This document shows, in pieces, positions 1 through 8,690 of a stretch of DNA of 64,000 nt (position 1 is the stretch's first letter; each line of letters starts with the position of its first letter). The stretch comes from Candidatus Solirubrobacter pratensis (GTDB lineage Bacteria > Actinomycetota > Thermoleophilia > Solirubrobacterales > Solirubrobacteraceae). The translations under genes and the position numbers were made by a program. The notes beneath the pieces are model-generated. The model saw nothing but the letters and a program-made list of their open reading frames with translations. It did not search any database and was not told the origin of the DNA. Where the stretch lies: NCBI RefSeq assembly GCF_000425945.1, contig NZ_AUEK01000011.1:124001-188000 (forward strand), given 5' to 3'.

Positions 1-43
1 GCCGCGGAGCCAGCTCGTCGACCGCCGCCAGGATCGTGTCCAC
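1..43 (-). CDS. Start of an unknown CDS running off the window edge
   Basis: A GTG at 43-41 on the minus strand opens a frame that stays open to the window edge (14 codons, beginning VDTILAAVDELAP). It lies 2 bases after the stop of the upstream secreted-protein gene, so the two would be co-transcribed. The opening resembles the N-terminus of Nif3-like dinuclear metal proteins, but 14 residues are too few to identify it. Confidence 0.35.
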   Translation of the reverse strand, partial: MDTILAAVDELAPR

Positions 44-45
44 GC

Positions 46-1284
46 TCAGAAGCGTCGCATGCTCACGCGCACGGTGCCCGCCCGCGCCCAGGCCGCGATC
101 GCGTACCAGCCCGCGCTCGCGAAGTCGCGGTTGGTCGCATTGGTGTGGAACGGGCTCGGTGGCGGCCCGGGCGGCCCGGCCACGCGATGGAAGCGCCCGC
201 CGGCGGCGCTCGCCTTGGCGGCGCCGAAGCCGGTCCTCGTCGCCCACAGGACCAGCGTGTTGGCGAGCAGCTTCAGCGCGTAGGGCTCCGTCGACGGCTC
301 GCGCGTGAGCCGCTGGACCGCGCCGCCGCCGAAGGCGGACACGCCGGCCTCGCGGGAGAACGGCTTCGGGGCGTCCTTGAGCAGGAACGCGAGCGTCCCG
401 GGACCGGCCGCCGGCTCGAACGCGCGGTTGGGGTGCGCGAGCGCGGGGCCGGCTGGAGCGTTCGCCGTGCCGTCGGGGGCGATCGTGCTCACGACCGGCG
501 CGCCGGCGCAGCCCGCATCGCCGCACGAGGCCGCCTGCACGGCGGCGACGAAGGCGTGGTTGCCGCTCGCGGTCACGGCGGGGTCGGCCAGCTCGCCGGC
601 GATCTCGGCCGGCGGGCTGAACGTCCCCCCGCGCGGGCGGGTGGAGAGCAGGACGGCATTGCGGCCCTCGGCCTGGTAGGCCAGCACCGCGCGCCCGTTG
701 CGGAGCACGACGAGCTGCTTCGCCGCACGCGCCTGGATGCCGAAGTGGCCCTCGCCGAGGTCCTGCACCGGGCCGGTGGGACGGCCGCCGTCGCCGAGCG
801 TGACGACCCGCACCCGGTAGGGCACGCCGCTGCCCTCGCGCGGGAACTGCCGCTCGGCCACGACCCAGCCGGTGGAGGGGTCCGCCGCGATCTGCACGCC
901 GTTGATCTCCGATCCGGTGGACGCGATCGCGTGGTCGCTGAAGCCGCGGCCCTGGCGGACGGCCACGTGCAGGCCGTCGCGCGCCTCGTATGCGACCGCC
1001 GCGCGCTCATGCGTGTCCGCCGCGACGGCGAACGACGACGTGACGCGGCGCGTCACGACGAGCGGCGCCGCAAGCCGTCCGTGCCGCTCGCCGGCGGCGG
1101 CGACGAGCGCCCCGTCGTCGCGCCGCCAGACCGTCATGCTCGTCCCGTCGGCGGCGATCGCGGTGCGCGGCGCGGGCTCGGAGGCGCCGCCGGAGAAGCG
1201 GGCGGGGCCGCTCCAGCCGGCGGCGTGGGCGGCGGGGGCGACCGCGACGAGGGCGGCGGCGGTCGCGAGGGCGATGCGGCGCAT
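46..1284 (-). CDS. Secreted hypothetical protein, probable beta-propeller
   Basis: The protein has 412 residues. The chosen ATG gives a classic signal peptide: MRRIAL, then a hydrophobic Ala/Val core, then AHAAG as a likely cleavage site. An in-frame start 42 bases upstream would put a non-signal-like stretch in front of it. The mature part is rich in short strands with repeated patterns such as 'RTAIAADGTSMTVWRR', 'HERAAVAYEA' and 'NGRAVLAYQA', spaced about 50-60 residues apart. That pattern is typical of six- or seven-bladed propellers in secreted actinobacterial proteins. No catalytic motif is visible. Its function is unknown and I infer an extracellular location. It is followed closely by a second minus-strand frame at the window edge. 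Confidence 0.75.
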   Translation of the reverse strand: MRRIALATAAALVAVAPAAHAAGWSGPARFSGGASEPAPRTAIAADGTSMTVWRRDDGALVAAAGERHGRLAAPLVVTRRVTSSFAVAADTHERAAVAYEARDGLHVAVRQGRGFSDHAIASTGSEINGVQIAADPSTGWVVAERQFPREGSGVPYRVRVVTLGDGGRPTGPVQDLGEGHFGIQARAAKQLVVLRNGRAVLAYQAEGRNAVLLSTRPRGGTFSPPAEIAGELADPAVTASGNHAFVAAVQAASCGDAGCAGAPVVSTIAPDGTANAPAGPALAHPNRAFEPAAGPGTLAFLLKDAPKPFSREAGVSAFGGGAVQRLTREPSTEPYALKLLANTLVLWATRTGFGAAKASAAGGRFHRVAGPPGPPPSPFHTNATNRDFASAGWYAIAAWARAGTVRVSMRRF

Positions 1285-1364
1285 GCCGCAAGCTTCGCGC
1301 GCGCCCGCCCGGGCGCAAGCCACCAACGGGGGACGCCGGCCTACCCCTAGGGCCGCTAGCTAAG

Positions 1365-2732
1365 CTAGAGCGCGACGCAGACGTTCTTGACCTGCGAGTA
1401 CGCGAGCAGCGCCTCGATCCCCTTGCCGCGGCCGTAGCCGGAGCGCTTCATGCCGCCGAACGGCAGCTCGACGCCGCCGCCGACGCCGTAGGTGTTGACG
1501 AACACCTGGCCGGCCTGGATCGCGCCGGCGACGCGGTGGGCGCGGCCGAGGTCGCGCGTCCAGACGCCGGCGACGAGCCCGTAGGCGGTCGCGTTGGCCA
1601 ACTCGATCGCCTCGCGTTCGTCGCCGAACGGCACGGCACAGAGGACCGGTCCGAAGACCTCCTCGCGGAAGAGCTCGGATGCCGGGTCGACGTTCGTCAC
1701 CAGCGTCGGCTGCAGGAACAGCCCCTCCACGTGCTCGCCGCCGGTGACGACGCCGGCACCCTGCTCGCGCGCGCCGGCCAGCATCCGCTTGGCGTTCTCG
1801 AGCTGGCGCTCGGAGATCAGCGGGCCGAGGTCGGGATCCTCGATGCCCGGACCGATGGTCAGCGCCTCGAACGCGGCGGCGACGAGGTGTACGACGTCGA
1901 CGTGGATCGAGCGCTCGATCAGCAGGCGCGAGCCGGCCGAGCAGCTCTGACCCGCGTTCTGGATCAGCGCGCGCACGATCGCCGGCACCGCCTTGTCGAG
2001 GTCGGCGTCGGCGAACACGAGGTTGGGCGACTTGCCGCCGAGCTCGAGCTCGAGCGGCGCCAGGCGGCGCGCACAGGCCTCGGCGACGCGCGCGCCGTTG
2101 GCCGCCGAGCCCACGAAGGTGACGTGCGCGACGCGCTCGTGGGCCACCAGCGCGGCGCCCACGGCGCCATCGCCGGTCGCGACCTGCAGCAGCCCGCGCG
2201 GGACGCCCGCGCCGAGCGCGAGGTCGGCGAGGCGCAGCGGCGTCAGCGACGCGAGCTCGGACGGCTTGAGGATGACCGCGTTGCCGGCCGCGAGCGCGGG
2301 CGCGGCGGTGCGGGTCGCCACCTGGAGCGGATAGTTCCACGGGATGATCTGGGCGCACACGCCCCACGGCTCGCGCACCGTGTAGTCGAGTACGCCCGGG
2401 CCGAGCGGGATCTGGCGTCCCTCCAGGCGCTCGAGCGAGCCGGCGTAGTACTCGAGGTAACGGACCGTGGCGGCGACGTCGGCGCGCGCCTGCGACAACG
2501 GCTTGCCGGTGTCGCGGCACTCCAGCTCGGCAAGCGGCTCGGCCTCGTCCTCGACCGCGCGGGCGAGCCGCATCAGCGCCCGCGCGCGCGTCTCCGGGAC
2601 GCGCCACTCCTGCTCGACCGCGAGCGCGCGCTGCGCGTCCGCGACCATCGCCGCGATCTCCTCCTCGGTCGTGTCCGGCACCTCGGCGAACGGCTTCAGC
2701 GTCGACGGATCGACTGCGTAAAAGGTGGCCAT
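1365..2732 (-). CDS. NAD(P)-dependent aldehyde dehydrogenase
   Basis: This 455-residue protein has the full ALDH superfamily fold. It oxidises an aldehyde to a carboxylate with NAD(P)+. Visible motifs are the cofactor-binding PWNYPL near 131-136, FVGSAANGARV near 206-216, the general-base Glu230 in ELGGKSPN and the nucleophile Cys264 in GQSCSAG, then EVFGPVL and NTYGVGGGVELPFGG near the C-terminus. The length is slightly shorter than the usual 475-500 residues. Its ATG shares one base with the stop of the SDR gene upstream (TAATG), so it is the last gene of a four-gene operon with GntR, hydantoinase-like and SDR genes. The substrate cannot be named. Betaine-aldehyde or gamma-aminobutyraldehyde-type enzymes are the nearest by motif. 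Confidence 0.93.
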   Translation of the reverse strand: MATFYAVDPSTLKPFAEVPDTTEEEIAAMVADAQRALAVEQEWRVPETRARALMRLARAVEDEAEPLAELECRDTGKPLSQARADVAATVRYLEYYAGSLERLEGRQIPLGPGVLDYTVREPWGVCAQIIPWNYPLQVATRTAAPALAAGNAVILKPSELASLTPLRLADLALGAGVPRGLLQVATGDGAVGAALVAHERVAHVTFVGSAANGARVAEACARRLAPLELELGGKSPNLVFADADLDKAVPAIVRALIQNAGQSCSAGSRLLIERSIHVDVVHLVAAAFEALTIGPGIEDPDLGPLISERQLENAKRMLAGAREQGAGVVTGGEHVEGLFLQPTLVTNVDPASELFREEVFGPVLCAVPFGDEREAIELANATAYGLVAGVWTRDLGRAHRVAGAIQAGQVFVNTYGVGGGVELPFGGMKRSGYGRGKGIEALLAYSQVKNVCVAL

Positions 2733-3466
2733 TACGTCAAATCCCTCCCGGCATCGACGTTCAGGACGGTTCCGGTCACCGCCGCGGCCGCGTCGGAGGC
2801 GAGGTACGTGGCGGCCTGCGCGATGTCATGGGGCTCGACCAGGCGCCCCAGGGGGAGCCGTTCGCCGATCGCGTCGTCCTCCGCCCCGAGCCCGAACGCG
2901 CGAAGCATCGGCGTGCGCGACGGGCCGGGGTTGATCACGTTCACGCGAATGCGCTCCGGCGCGAGCTCGAGCGCGAGCGCGCGGGCGAGGCCGGTGACGC
3001 CGGTCTTCGCCGCGATGTACGCGGACAGCCCGGGTCGCGGACGGCGGGCGATGATCGACGCGGTCACGAGGATGCTCCCGCCGCCGCGCTCGCGCATGGG
3101 CGGGACGACCGCCTGGGCGGCGAGGAAGAACGCGGTGAGGTTGACCGCGAGCACCCGGTCCCACTCGTCGCGCGTGATCTCCGCGAGCGGCTTGACCGAC
3201 TCCGGGATCCCGGCGTTGTTGTGGAAGACGTCGAGCCCGCCGTAGGCCTCGACCGCCGTGCGGACCATGCGCGCGACGTCGCCGGGATCGCACACGTCGG
3301 CGGCGACGGGCGTCGCCTCGATGCCGTCGCAGGTCTCGGCGGCGCGCGCGAGGTCGAGGTCGGCGGCGACGACCTTCGCGCCGGCGCTCGCGAACGCGCG
3401 GGCGGTCGCCCGGCCGATGCCCGAGCCGGCGCCCGTGACGAGCGCGACCTTTCCCTCGAGGCTCAT
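2732..3466 (-). CDS. SDR family NAD(P)-dependent oxidoreductase
   Basis: The protein is a 244-residue classical short-chain dehydrogenase/reductase. The cofactor site TGAGSGIG is at residues 11-18, NNAG at 83-86, and the catalytic triad is Ser137, Tyr150 and Lys154 (YIAAK). The C-terminus has the INPGPSRTPM segment typical of the family. Asp36 or Asp38 after the second strand (AADLD) favours NAD(H) over NADP(H). The ATG at 3466 overlaps the stop of the hydantoinase-like gene by four bases (ATGA). The gene's own stop overlaps the ALDH start by one base. It probably converts an alcohol to a ketone or aldehyde that the downstream ALDH can handle, but the substrate is unknown. Confidence 0.93.
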   Translation of the reverse strand: MSLEGKVALVTGAGSGIGRATARAFASAGAKVVAADLDLARAAETCDGIEATPVAADVCDPGDVARMVRTAVEAYGGLDVFHNNAGIPESVKPLAEITRDEWDRVLAVNLTAFFLAAQAVVPPMRERGGGSILVTASIIARRPRPGLSAYIAAKTGVTGLARALALELAPERIRVNVINPGPSRTPMLRAFGLGAEDDAIGERLPLGRLVEPHDIAQAATYLASDAAAAVTGTVLNVDAGRDLT

Positions 3467-5448
3467 AGCGTGAAGTCGCTCCAGCCCTTTCCGGCCCGCG
3501 GCACGATCTCGACCCACGGCGAGGCGGGGCACCGCGGGCAGATCGACTGCTCGGCGACGAGGTCGGCGTGCACCTCGATCAGCGGCCCGACGTCGTCGAG
3601 CGCAAGCGTCCCGGTCAGGTCGCGCCAGTCCGCCCCGATCGCGCCCAGCTCCGCGTCGCAGCGCCCGCAGTGCGCGATCCCGCCGCGGATCGCGAGCGCG
3701 TCGCCCCAGTGGCCGTCGGGGACGTGCGCGCGAGCGCCGCGCGTTCCGGCGGGCGGCCGCATGGCGTCCAGGCGCGCGCGGCGCATCGCGTCGCGGCGCG
3801 CGGAGGTGGCCGCCTCGTCGCCGGCCACCACTCCGTAGACGCGCTCCGCCTCGCCGCGCGAGACCGCGCCGTTCGCCACGTCCGCCGCCACCGCCGCCGG
3901 GTCGCGCTCGATCGGGTCGCCGTAACCGCCGCCGTTCTGCAGCCGCACGTTGACGACCTCGCCGGCGTTGATCGCCGCGCCCGCGCTGACGCTCGGCAGC
4001 AGCGCGTACTCGCCCTCGACGTCGCGCAGCGAGGAGATCGCGGCGCCGCGGCCCATCTGCGCGAGCACGTCTCCCCCGCGCACGAGCTCGAACGACGCGC
4101 ACGAGCCCGGCATGCCGCCGAAGATCCCCGTCCGGTTCGGCAGCGCGACGCCGTGCGTGGCGATCACGCCGGAGACCTCATCGGTGTCGATCGGCGTCAT
4201 CGCGAACTCGATCCCGACGCCGCCGCGGTGGCGGCCCGCGCCACCGGAGTCCGGGACCTCGCGCCGCCGCAGGTACAGCAGCGGCTGGCCGACCTCCTGC
4301 TGCTCGACGTCCTCGGTGCCGCCGCCGAGGATCACCATCGCCCCGCCGGAGTCCACGCCGTCGCGATCGATGAACGCCGGGCCGCCCCACAGCAGCGAGT
4401 CCAGGTACATCGCGGCGAACGGCTCGCCGTACTGGTTCAGCCCGCCGAACTGGGCGAGCTGCCACGAGCCGTCGCCCGGCCCGAACGCGAGGTCGCGGTG
4501 CTCGTCCGAGAACGAGACCATCTTCTCGATGCACCCGGCCGCCGCGTTCATCGCCACCCAGTTCGCGCCCGCGGCGCCGCCCGAGACCGGCGTCGGCGGG
4601 ATCGCCGTGACGCACAGGCCGTCCTCCATCACGACCTCGACGGGCCGCATCAGCCCATGGTTCCACGGCAGCTTGGAGCCGAACAGGCACAGCATCAGCG
4701 TCGCGACCGCGCCGACCGTTCCCGCGCGCGTCGCCATCCCGTAGGCCGGCGACTGCTCGTCCGAGCCGTTGTAGTCGAACACGAGCCGGTCGCCGCTCTT
4801 GGTCATCCGGCAATGCACGCGGACGAGCTCCGAGCCGCCTCCCTCGGCCGGCCGGTCGAGGTAGCTCTCGCGCTCGAACTCGCCGTCCGGCAGGCCGGTC
4901 AGCAGGTCGCGCAGGCCGGCCTCGGAGGTCTCGATCGACTGCCCCATCACCGCGCGCACTGTGTCCGCGCCGTAGCGGTCGCACAGCTCGCCCATCCGCT
5001 CGCCCGCGACCTTCGGGCCCGCGAGGAACGCGGTGAAGTCGTTGGAGACCGGGAACGGCATGCGCGAGTTCGCGATCACGATGTCCCACAGCTCGCGATT
5101 GACCTCGCGGCGCCGCACGATCCGCCCGGGCGGGATCCGCAGGCCCTTCTGGTAGACGTCGGTCGCCGTCGGGCACCACGAGCCGGCGTCCTGGCCGCCG
5201 AGGTCGACCTGGTGGGCCATGCAGCCGATCCACGCGATCAGCTCGCCGGCGTGGAAGAACGGCGCGCAGAACTGGACGTCGTTCTGGTGCTCGGCCGCCA
5301 GGTACGGGTCGTTGATGATGAAGACGTCGCCGGCGGGATCGTCGGGGACCGTCGGCGCCTTGTAGCGGCCCACCGCGCCGTCGCCGCCGATGGTGACCGT
5401 GTCCGTGAACGTGCCGCCGATGTCGCCGGCGACGAGCAGTGACGTCAT
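3463..5448 (-). CDS. Chimeric hydantoinase: HyuA N-terminal tip fused to HyuB
   Basis: This 661-residue protein belongs to the hydantoinase B/oxoprolinase family. Residues 1-39 do not look like HyuB: they are the start of HyuA, with the ATPase phosphate loop GDIGGTFTD at 8-16 and the HyuA-like YKAPTVPDDPA at 29-39. From residue 40 the sequence becomes HyuB in mid-domain (GDVFIINDPY), so roughly the first 80-90 HyuB residues and nearly all of HyuA are absent. The frame is open through the join. The rest looks intact: WIGCMAHQVDLGG, GGAAGANW, the late GGGYGDP, and a C-terminal extension with cysteine pairs (HCGRCD and ICPRCP) that looks like a zinc ribbon. HyuA/HyuB enzymes normally hydrolyse hydantoins or oxoproline using ATP, and this product may be inactive. 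It is second in a GntR-led operon with four-base overlaps on both sides. Confidence 0.85.
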   Translation of the reverse strand: MTSLLVAGDIGGTFTDTVTIGGDGAVGRYKAPTVPDDPAGDVFIINDPYLAAEHQNDVQFCAPFFHAGELIAWIGCMAHQVDLGGQDAGSWCPTATDVYQKGLRIPPGRIVRRREVNRELWDIVIANSRMPFPVSNDFTAFLAGPKVAGERMGELCDRYGADTVRAVMGQSIETSEAGLRDLLTGLPDGEFERESYLDRPAEGGGSELVRVHCRMTKSGDRLVFDYNGSDEQSPAYGMATRAGTVGAVATLMLCLFGSKLPWNHGLMRPVEVVMEDGLCVTAIPPTPVSGGAAGANWVAMNAAAGCIEKMVSFSDEHRDLAFGPGDGSWQLAQFGGLNQYGEPFAAMYLDSLLWGGPAFIDRDGVDSGGAMVILGGGTEDVEQQEVGQPLLYLRRREVPDSGGAGRHRGGVGIEFAMTPIDTDEVSGVIATHGVALPNRTGIFGGMPGSCASFELVRGGDVLAQMGRGAAISSLRDVEGEYALLPSVSAGAAINAGEVVNVRLQNGGGYGDPIERDPAAVAADVANGAVSRGEAERVYGVVAGDEAATSARRDAMRRARLDAMRPPAGTRGARAHVPDGHWGDALAIRGGIAHCGRCDAELGAIGADWRDLTGTLALDDVGPLIEVHADLVAEQSICPRCPASPWVEIVPRAGKGWSDFTL

Positions 5449-6113
5449 CGCTCTCCCCCCTGGAGCCGCGTGATCGTGGATCGGATGTGCGCGCGCGCCC
5501 GACGCTCCGCCTCGGGCCCGTCGGCGGCGGCGATCGCCTGGACGATCTCCGCGTGCTGGTCGACCGCGAAGCGCGCATGACGCTCGCCGATCAGGTCGAC
5601 CGGCGTGAACACCTGCGAGGTCAGCCGCATCAGCGGCAGCTCGCCCTTGAGGAACGCGTTGCCGGCGACCTCGGTCACCGCCGCGTGGAACTCGACGTTG
5701 CTGAGCGTGTAGGCGCCGGCGTCGAACGGCTCGAGCGTCGCGCGCTGGCGCTCGACCAGCTCGCGCAGCCGCGCGATGTCGCGCTCGCCCGCGTTCTCGG
5801 CCGCCAGCCGGGCGGCGAGCCCGTCGACGACCTCGCGCAGCGCGTAGGCGTCGAGCAGCGTGACCAGGTCGGCGGTGACCACCCGCACCCCGCGTCCCGG
5901 CTCGGAGTGCAGCAGGCCTTCGCGCTCGAGCACGCGGATCGCCTCGCGCAGCGGCGTGCGGCTGACGCGCAGGTCCGCCGCCAGATGCTCCTGACGCAGC
6001 GGCTCGCCGGCGGTGTAGCGGCCGGCGTAGATGCGCTCGCGCAGAACTTGCGCGACCTCGTCGACCAGCCGCGTGCGGCTGCGGTACTCGAGCGTCTCCT
6101 CCTCGCTCCGCAT
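5445..6113 (-). CDS. GntR family transcriptional regulator, FCD subfamily
   Basis: This 222-residue regulator has an N-terminal winged helix-turn-helix at about 15-80 (LRERIYAGRY, LRVSRTPLREAIRVLEREGL) followed by an all-helical FCD ligand domain with the usual histidines (SNVEFHAAV and ARAHIRSTI). Such proteins sense small acids and usually repress the operon they head. Here the gene is first in the operon and its stop overlaps the hydantoinase-like start (ATGA). I chose the ATG at 6113; a TTG 21 bases upstream is possible. It is divergent from cydA, whose start is only 43 bases away. Autoregulation and control of the downstream catabolic genes are inferred from this position. Confidence 0.9.
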   Translation of the reverse strand: MRSEEETLEYRSRTRLVDEVAQVLRERIYAGRYTAGEPLRQEHLAADLRVSRTPLREAIRVLEREGLLHSEPGRGVRVVTADLVTLLDAYALREVVDGLAARLAAENAGERDIARLRELVERQRATLEPFDAGAYTLSNVEFHAAVTEVAGNAFLKGELPLMRLTSQVFTPVDLIGERHARFAVDQHAEIVQAIAAADGPEAERRARAHIRSTITRLQGGER

Positions 6114-6156
6114 CCTGGATACAGAGCATGCCAAACGCGGATGGGAGAATGCGGAG

Positions 6157-7485
6157 GTGACGCTTGCAGCGCTTCAGCAGGTCCAGCAGGAGTACCTGCT
6201 CGAGGCGCGGCAGATGCAGGCGCTCTCCTTCGCCGTGCACATCCCGCTCGTGTGCTTCGGCATCGCGTTCCCGGCGATGGTCCTGTTCGTCGAGTGGCTC
6301 TACCGGCGCACCGGCGACCAGGTCTACCTGACGATCGCGCGGCGCTGGACGCGCGTGATGGTCGCCCTGTTCGCCGTCGGCGTCATCACCGGCACGATCC
6401 TCTCGTTCGAGATGGGCCTGCTGTGGCCGCAGTTCACCGCGACCTTCGGGAGCGTGTTCGGCCTCGGCTTCGCGATCGAGGGCTTCTCGTTCTTCATGGA
6501 GGCGATCTTCATCGGGATCTATGTCTACGGCTGGGACCGCCTCTCGCCGCGGGCGCACTTCCTGAGCGGGATCCCGATCCTGATCACCGGGTTCACGGGC
6601 TCGTGGATGGTGATCTCCGTCAACTCGTGGATGAACCATCCCGGCGGCTTCGGGCTGGCCGGCGGGCGGGTCGTCGAGGTGCATCCGTGGAAGGCGCTGT
6701 TCGGCAACTCCTACCTGTGGCACGAGCTGATCCACATGTACCTGGCGGGCTACATCGTCATGGGCTTCGTGGTCGCCGCCGCGTACGCGGTCGGGCGGCT
6801 GCGCGGACGCTGGAGTCGCTACGAGCGCGTCGCGCTGGCGATCCCGCTCACGATCGCGGCGCTCGCCGCGCCGGTGCAGGTGCTGGTCGGCGACTGGGCG
6901 GCGCGCGAGGTGGCCGACAAGCAGCCGGTCAAGCTCGCGGCGCTCGAGGGCCTGCCGCGGACCCAGCGCGGCGCGCCGATCCACGTCCTCGGCTGGTACA
7001 CGAACGACGAGATCAAGTACGGGATCCGGATCCCGAAGGCGCTGTCGTTCCTCGCGTTCCACGACTTCAACGCCCGCGTGCAGGGGCTGGACTCCGTCGC
7101 GCCGGGCGACCGCCCGCCCGTGAACGTCGTGCGCGTCGCGTTCCAGACGATGGTGGGCATCGGGACGCTGCTGGCACTGCTCGGCGTCGTGTTCCTGCTC
7201 GTGCGCTGGCGGCGCGGGCGATTGCCGGAGTCGCCGTGGTTCTATCGCGCGGTCGCGCTCGCCGGGCCGCTGTCGCTGGTCGCGCTGATCGCCGGCTGGG
7301 TGACGACCGAGGTCGGCCGCCAGCCGTGGGTCGTCTACCGCGTGATGCGGACCGATGAGGCGGTCACCGGCGCGAGCGGCATCCCGGTCGGCTACGGCGT
7401 GCTCGCGCTCGTCTACCTGTTCGTCGCCGCCGGCGTGGTCTGGATCCTCCGGCGCCTTGCCGCGATGCCGCTGAAGGCCCACTGA
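6157..7485 (+). CDS. cydA: Cytochrome bd ubiquinol oxidase subunit I
   Basis: The 442-residue subunit I carries the haems of the bd-type terminal oxidase, which oxidises quinol and reduces oxygen to water in the membrane. The haem ligand region is LSFAVHIPLVCFG near the N-terminus. Also visible are EMGLLWPQF, the conserved SWMVISVNSWMNHPGGF stretch and the hallmark GRQPW motif near residue 390. The quinol loop is short, as in the CIO/short-Q-loop class. The start is set at GTG 6157 because GGGAG lies nine bases upstream and the alignment to family N-termini begins there. The stop and the cydB start share one base (TGATG). No cydDC maturation genes follow in this window. Confidence 0.95.
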   Translation: MTLAALQQVQQEYLLEARQMQALSFAVHIPLVCFGIAFPAMVLFVEWLYRRTGDQVYLTIARRWTRVMVALFAVGVITGTILSFEMGLLWPQFTATFGSVFGLGFAIEGFSFFMEAIFIGIYVYGWDRLSPRAHFLSGIPILITGFTGSWMVISVNSWMNHPGGFGLAGGRVVEVHPWKALFGNSYLWHELIHMYLAGYIVMGFVVAAAYAVGRLRGRWSRYERVALAIPLTIAALAAPVQVLVGDWAAREVADKQPVKLAALEGLPRTQRGAPIHVLGWYTNDEIKYGIRIPKALSFLAFHDFNARVQGLDSVAPGDRPPVNVVRVAFQTMVGIGTLLALLGVVFLLVRWRRGRLPESPWFYRAVALAGPLSLVALIAGWVTTEVGRQPWVVYRVMRTDEAVTGASGIPVGYGVLALVYLFVAAGVVWILRRLAAMPLKAH

Positions 7486-8678
7486 TGCTGCAGACGATCC
7501 CGCTCGTGTTCGTGCTGATCGGCCTCACGCTGTACGTCGTCCTCGGCGGCGCGGACTTCGGCGCCGCCGCCTGGCAGGCGACCACGCGCGACGAGCGGCT
7601 GCGCGCGCACGCCCACGACTCGATGGCGCCGGTGTGGGAGGCCAACCACGTCTGGCTGATCTTCGTGCTGACCGTGCTGTGGACGGCGTATCCGGAGGTG
7701 TTCGGCTCGATCGCCTCGACGCTCAGCGTCGCGCTGTTCCTGGCCGGGATCGGGATCATCGTGCGCGGGTTCGCGTACGCCGTGCGCTCGGGCGCGAGCA
7801 CGCCGCGGCAGGTGCGGGGCGTCGACACCGCGTCTGCGATCTCGTCGGTGCTGACGCCGTTCGCGCTGGGCGCCGCCGCCGGCGGGATCGCCTCCGGACG
7901 GGTACCGGTCGGCAACGCCGCGGGCGACCTGTGGTCGAGTTGGCTGAACCCGACCTCGATCGTCGTCGGCGCCCTCGCGGTGGCGTTCTCGGTCTATCTG
8001 GCCGCGGTGTTCCTGGCCGCCGACGCGGCGCGGGCGGACGAGCCGGAGCTGGTCGCCGCCTGCCGCACGCGGGCGCTCGCCGCCGGGTCGGTGGCCGGCG
8101 TGCTGGCCGTCGTGGGCCTGGTCGTGCTGCGCGGGGACGCGCGGCCGCTGTTCGACGACCTGGTCTCCGGCGGCGGGCTGGCGGCGATCATCGTGTCCGC
8201 GCTGTTCGGCGTGGGCGCGCTGGCGCTGGTGGCCCGCGGCCGCTACGAGCCTTCGCGCTACGTCGCGGCGGTCGCCGTCGCGGCGACGATCGCCGGCTGG
8301 GCGCTCGCGCAGCAGCCCGACATCCTGCCGGGACTGACGATCCAGCGGGCCGCCGCGCCCGACGACACGCTCGTCGCGGTGATCGTCGCGGTCCTGGGCG
8401 GCGGCGCGATCCTCTTCCCGTCGCTGGTGCTGCTGTTCCGGCTCACGCTCGGCGGGATGCTCGGCCACGGCGAGCCGGCCGACCTCGCGCCGGGCCGCGG
8501 AGTCGCCGTCGCGTTTCGCGAGGGCCTGCTGGCGCGCGCGGCCGTCGCGCTGCTGATCGCCGGCTTCGGCCTGCTGACCGTCGCCGGCGGCGCCGTCCCA
8601 CACGCGCTCGGCGTGGCCTCGCTGCTCGCGTTCGTGGTCACGGGCTTCCTCGCCGCCGCTCCGGCGCTGGCCCGCTAG
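7485..8678 (+). CDS. cydB: Cytochrome bd ubiquinol oxidase subunit II
   Basis: The 397-residue integral membrane partner of CydA has about eight to nine hydrophobic segments. Family hallmarks near the N-terminus are LYVVLGGADFGAAAW and PVWEANHVWLIFVL, whose charged and aromatic residues are conserved across CydB. Later segments are ordinary Ala/Leu/Val helices and the C-terminus is short. Translation is coupled to cydA through a one-base overlap. The pair forms the complete catalytic core of a bd oxidase used at low oxygen or under respiratory inhibition. The next gene begins 12 bases after the stop but encodes an unrelated racemase-family enzyme, so any operon continuation is probably incidental. 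Confidence 0.95.
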   Translation: MLQTIPLVFVLIGLTLYVVLGGADFGAAAWQATTRDERLRAHAHDSMAPVWEANHVWLIFVLTVLWTAYPEVFGSIASTLSVALFLAGIGIIVRGFAYAVRSGASTPRQVRGVDTASAISSVLTPFALGAAAGGIASGRVPVGNAAGDLWSSWLNPTSIVVGALAVAFSVYLAAVFLAADAARADEPELVAACRTRALAAGSVAGVLAVVGLVVLRGDARPLFDDLVSGGGLAAIIVSALFGVGALALVARGRYEPSRYVAAVAVAATIAGWALAQQPDILPGLTIQRAAAPDDTLVAVIVAVLGGGAILFPSLVLLFRLTLGGMLGHGEPADLAPGRGVAVAFREGLLARAAVALLIAGFGLLTVAGGAVPHALGVASLLAFVVTGFLAAAPALAR

Positions 8679-8690
8679 CGTTCGCGCGCG

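Noticed and set aside
1356..1368. Palindrome CTAGCTAAGCTAG before the ALDH stop
   Set aside because: It spans the ALDH stop codon and has short six-base arms; too weak to call an operator or terminator.
3568..5442. Long open frame on the plus strand opposite the hydantoinase gene
   Set aside because: It mirrors the codon structure of the minus-strand gene; composition is His/Arg/Ala-rich with no domain, typical of antisense shadow frames in very GC-rich DNA.
6110..6135. TGGATACAG/TCTGTATCC-like stretch upstream of the GntR gene as an operator
   Set aside because: The halves are one strand and its complement of the same site, not an inverted repeat; there is no real palindrome.
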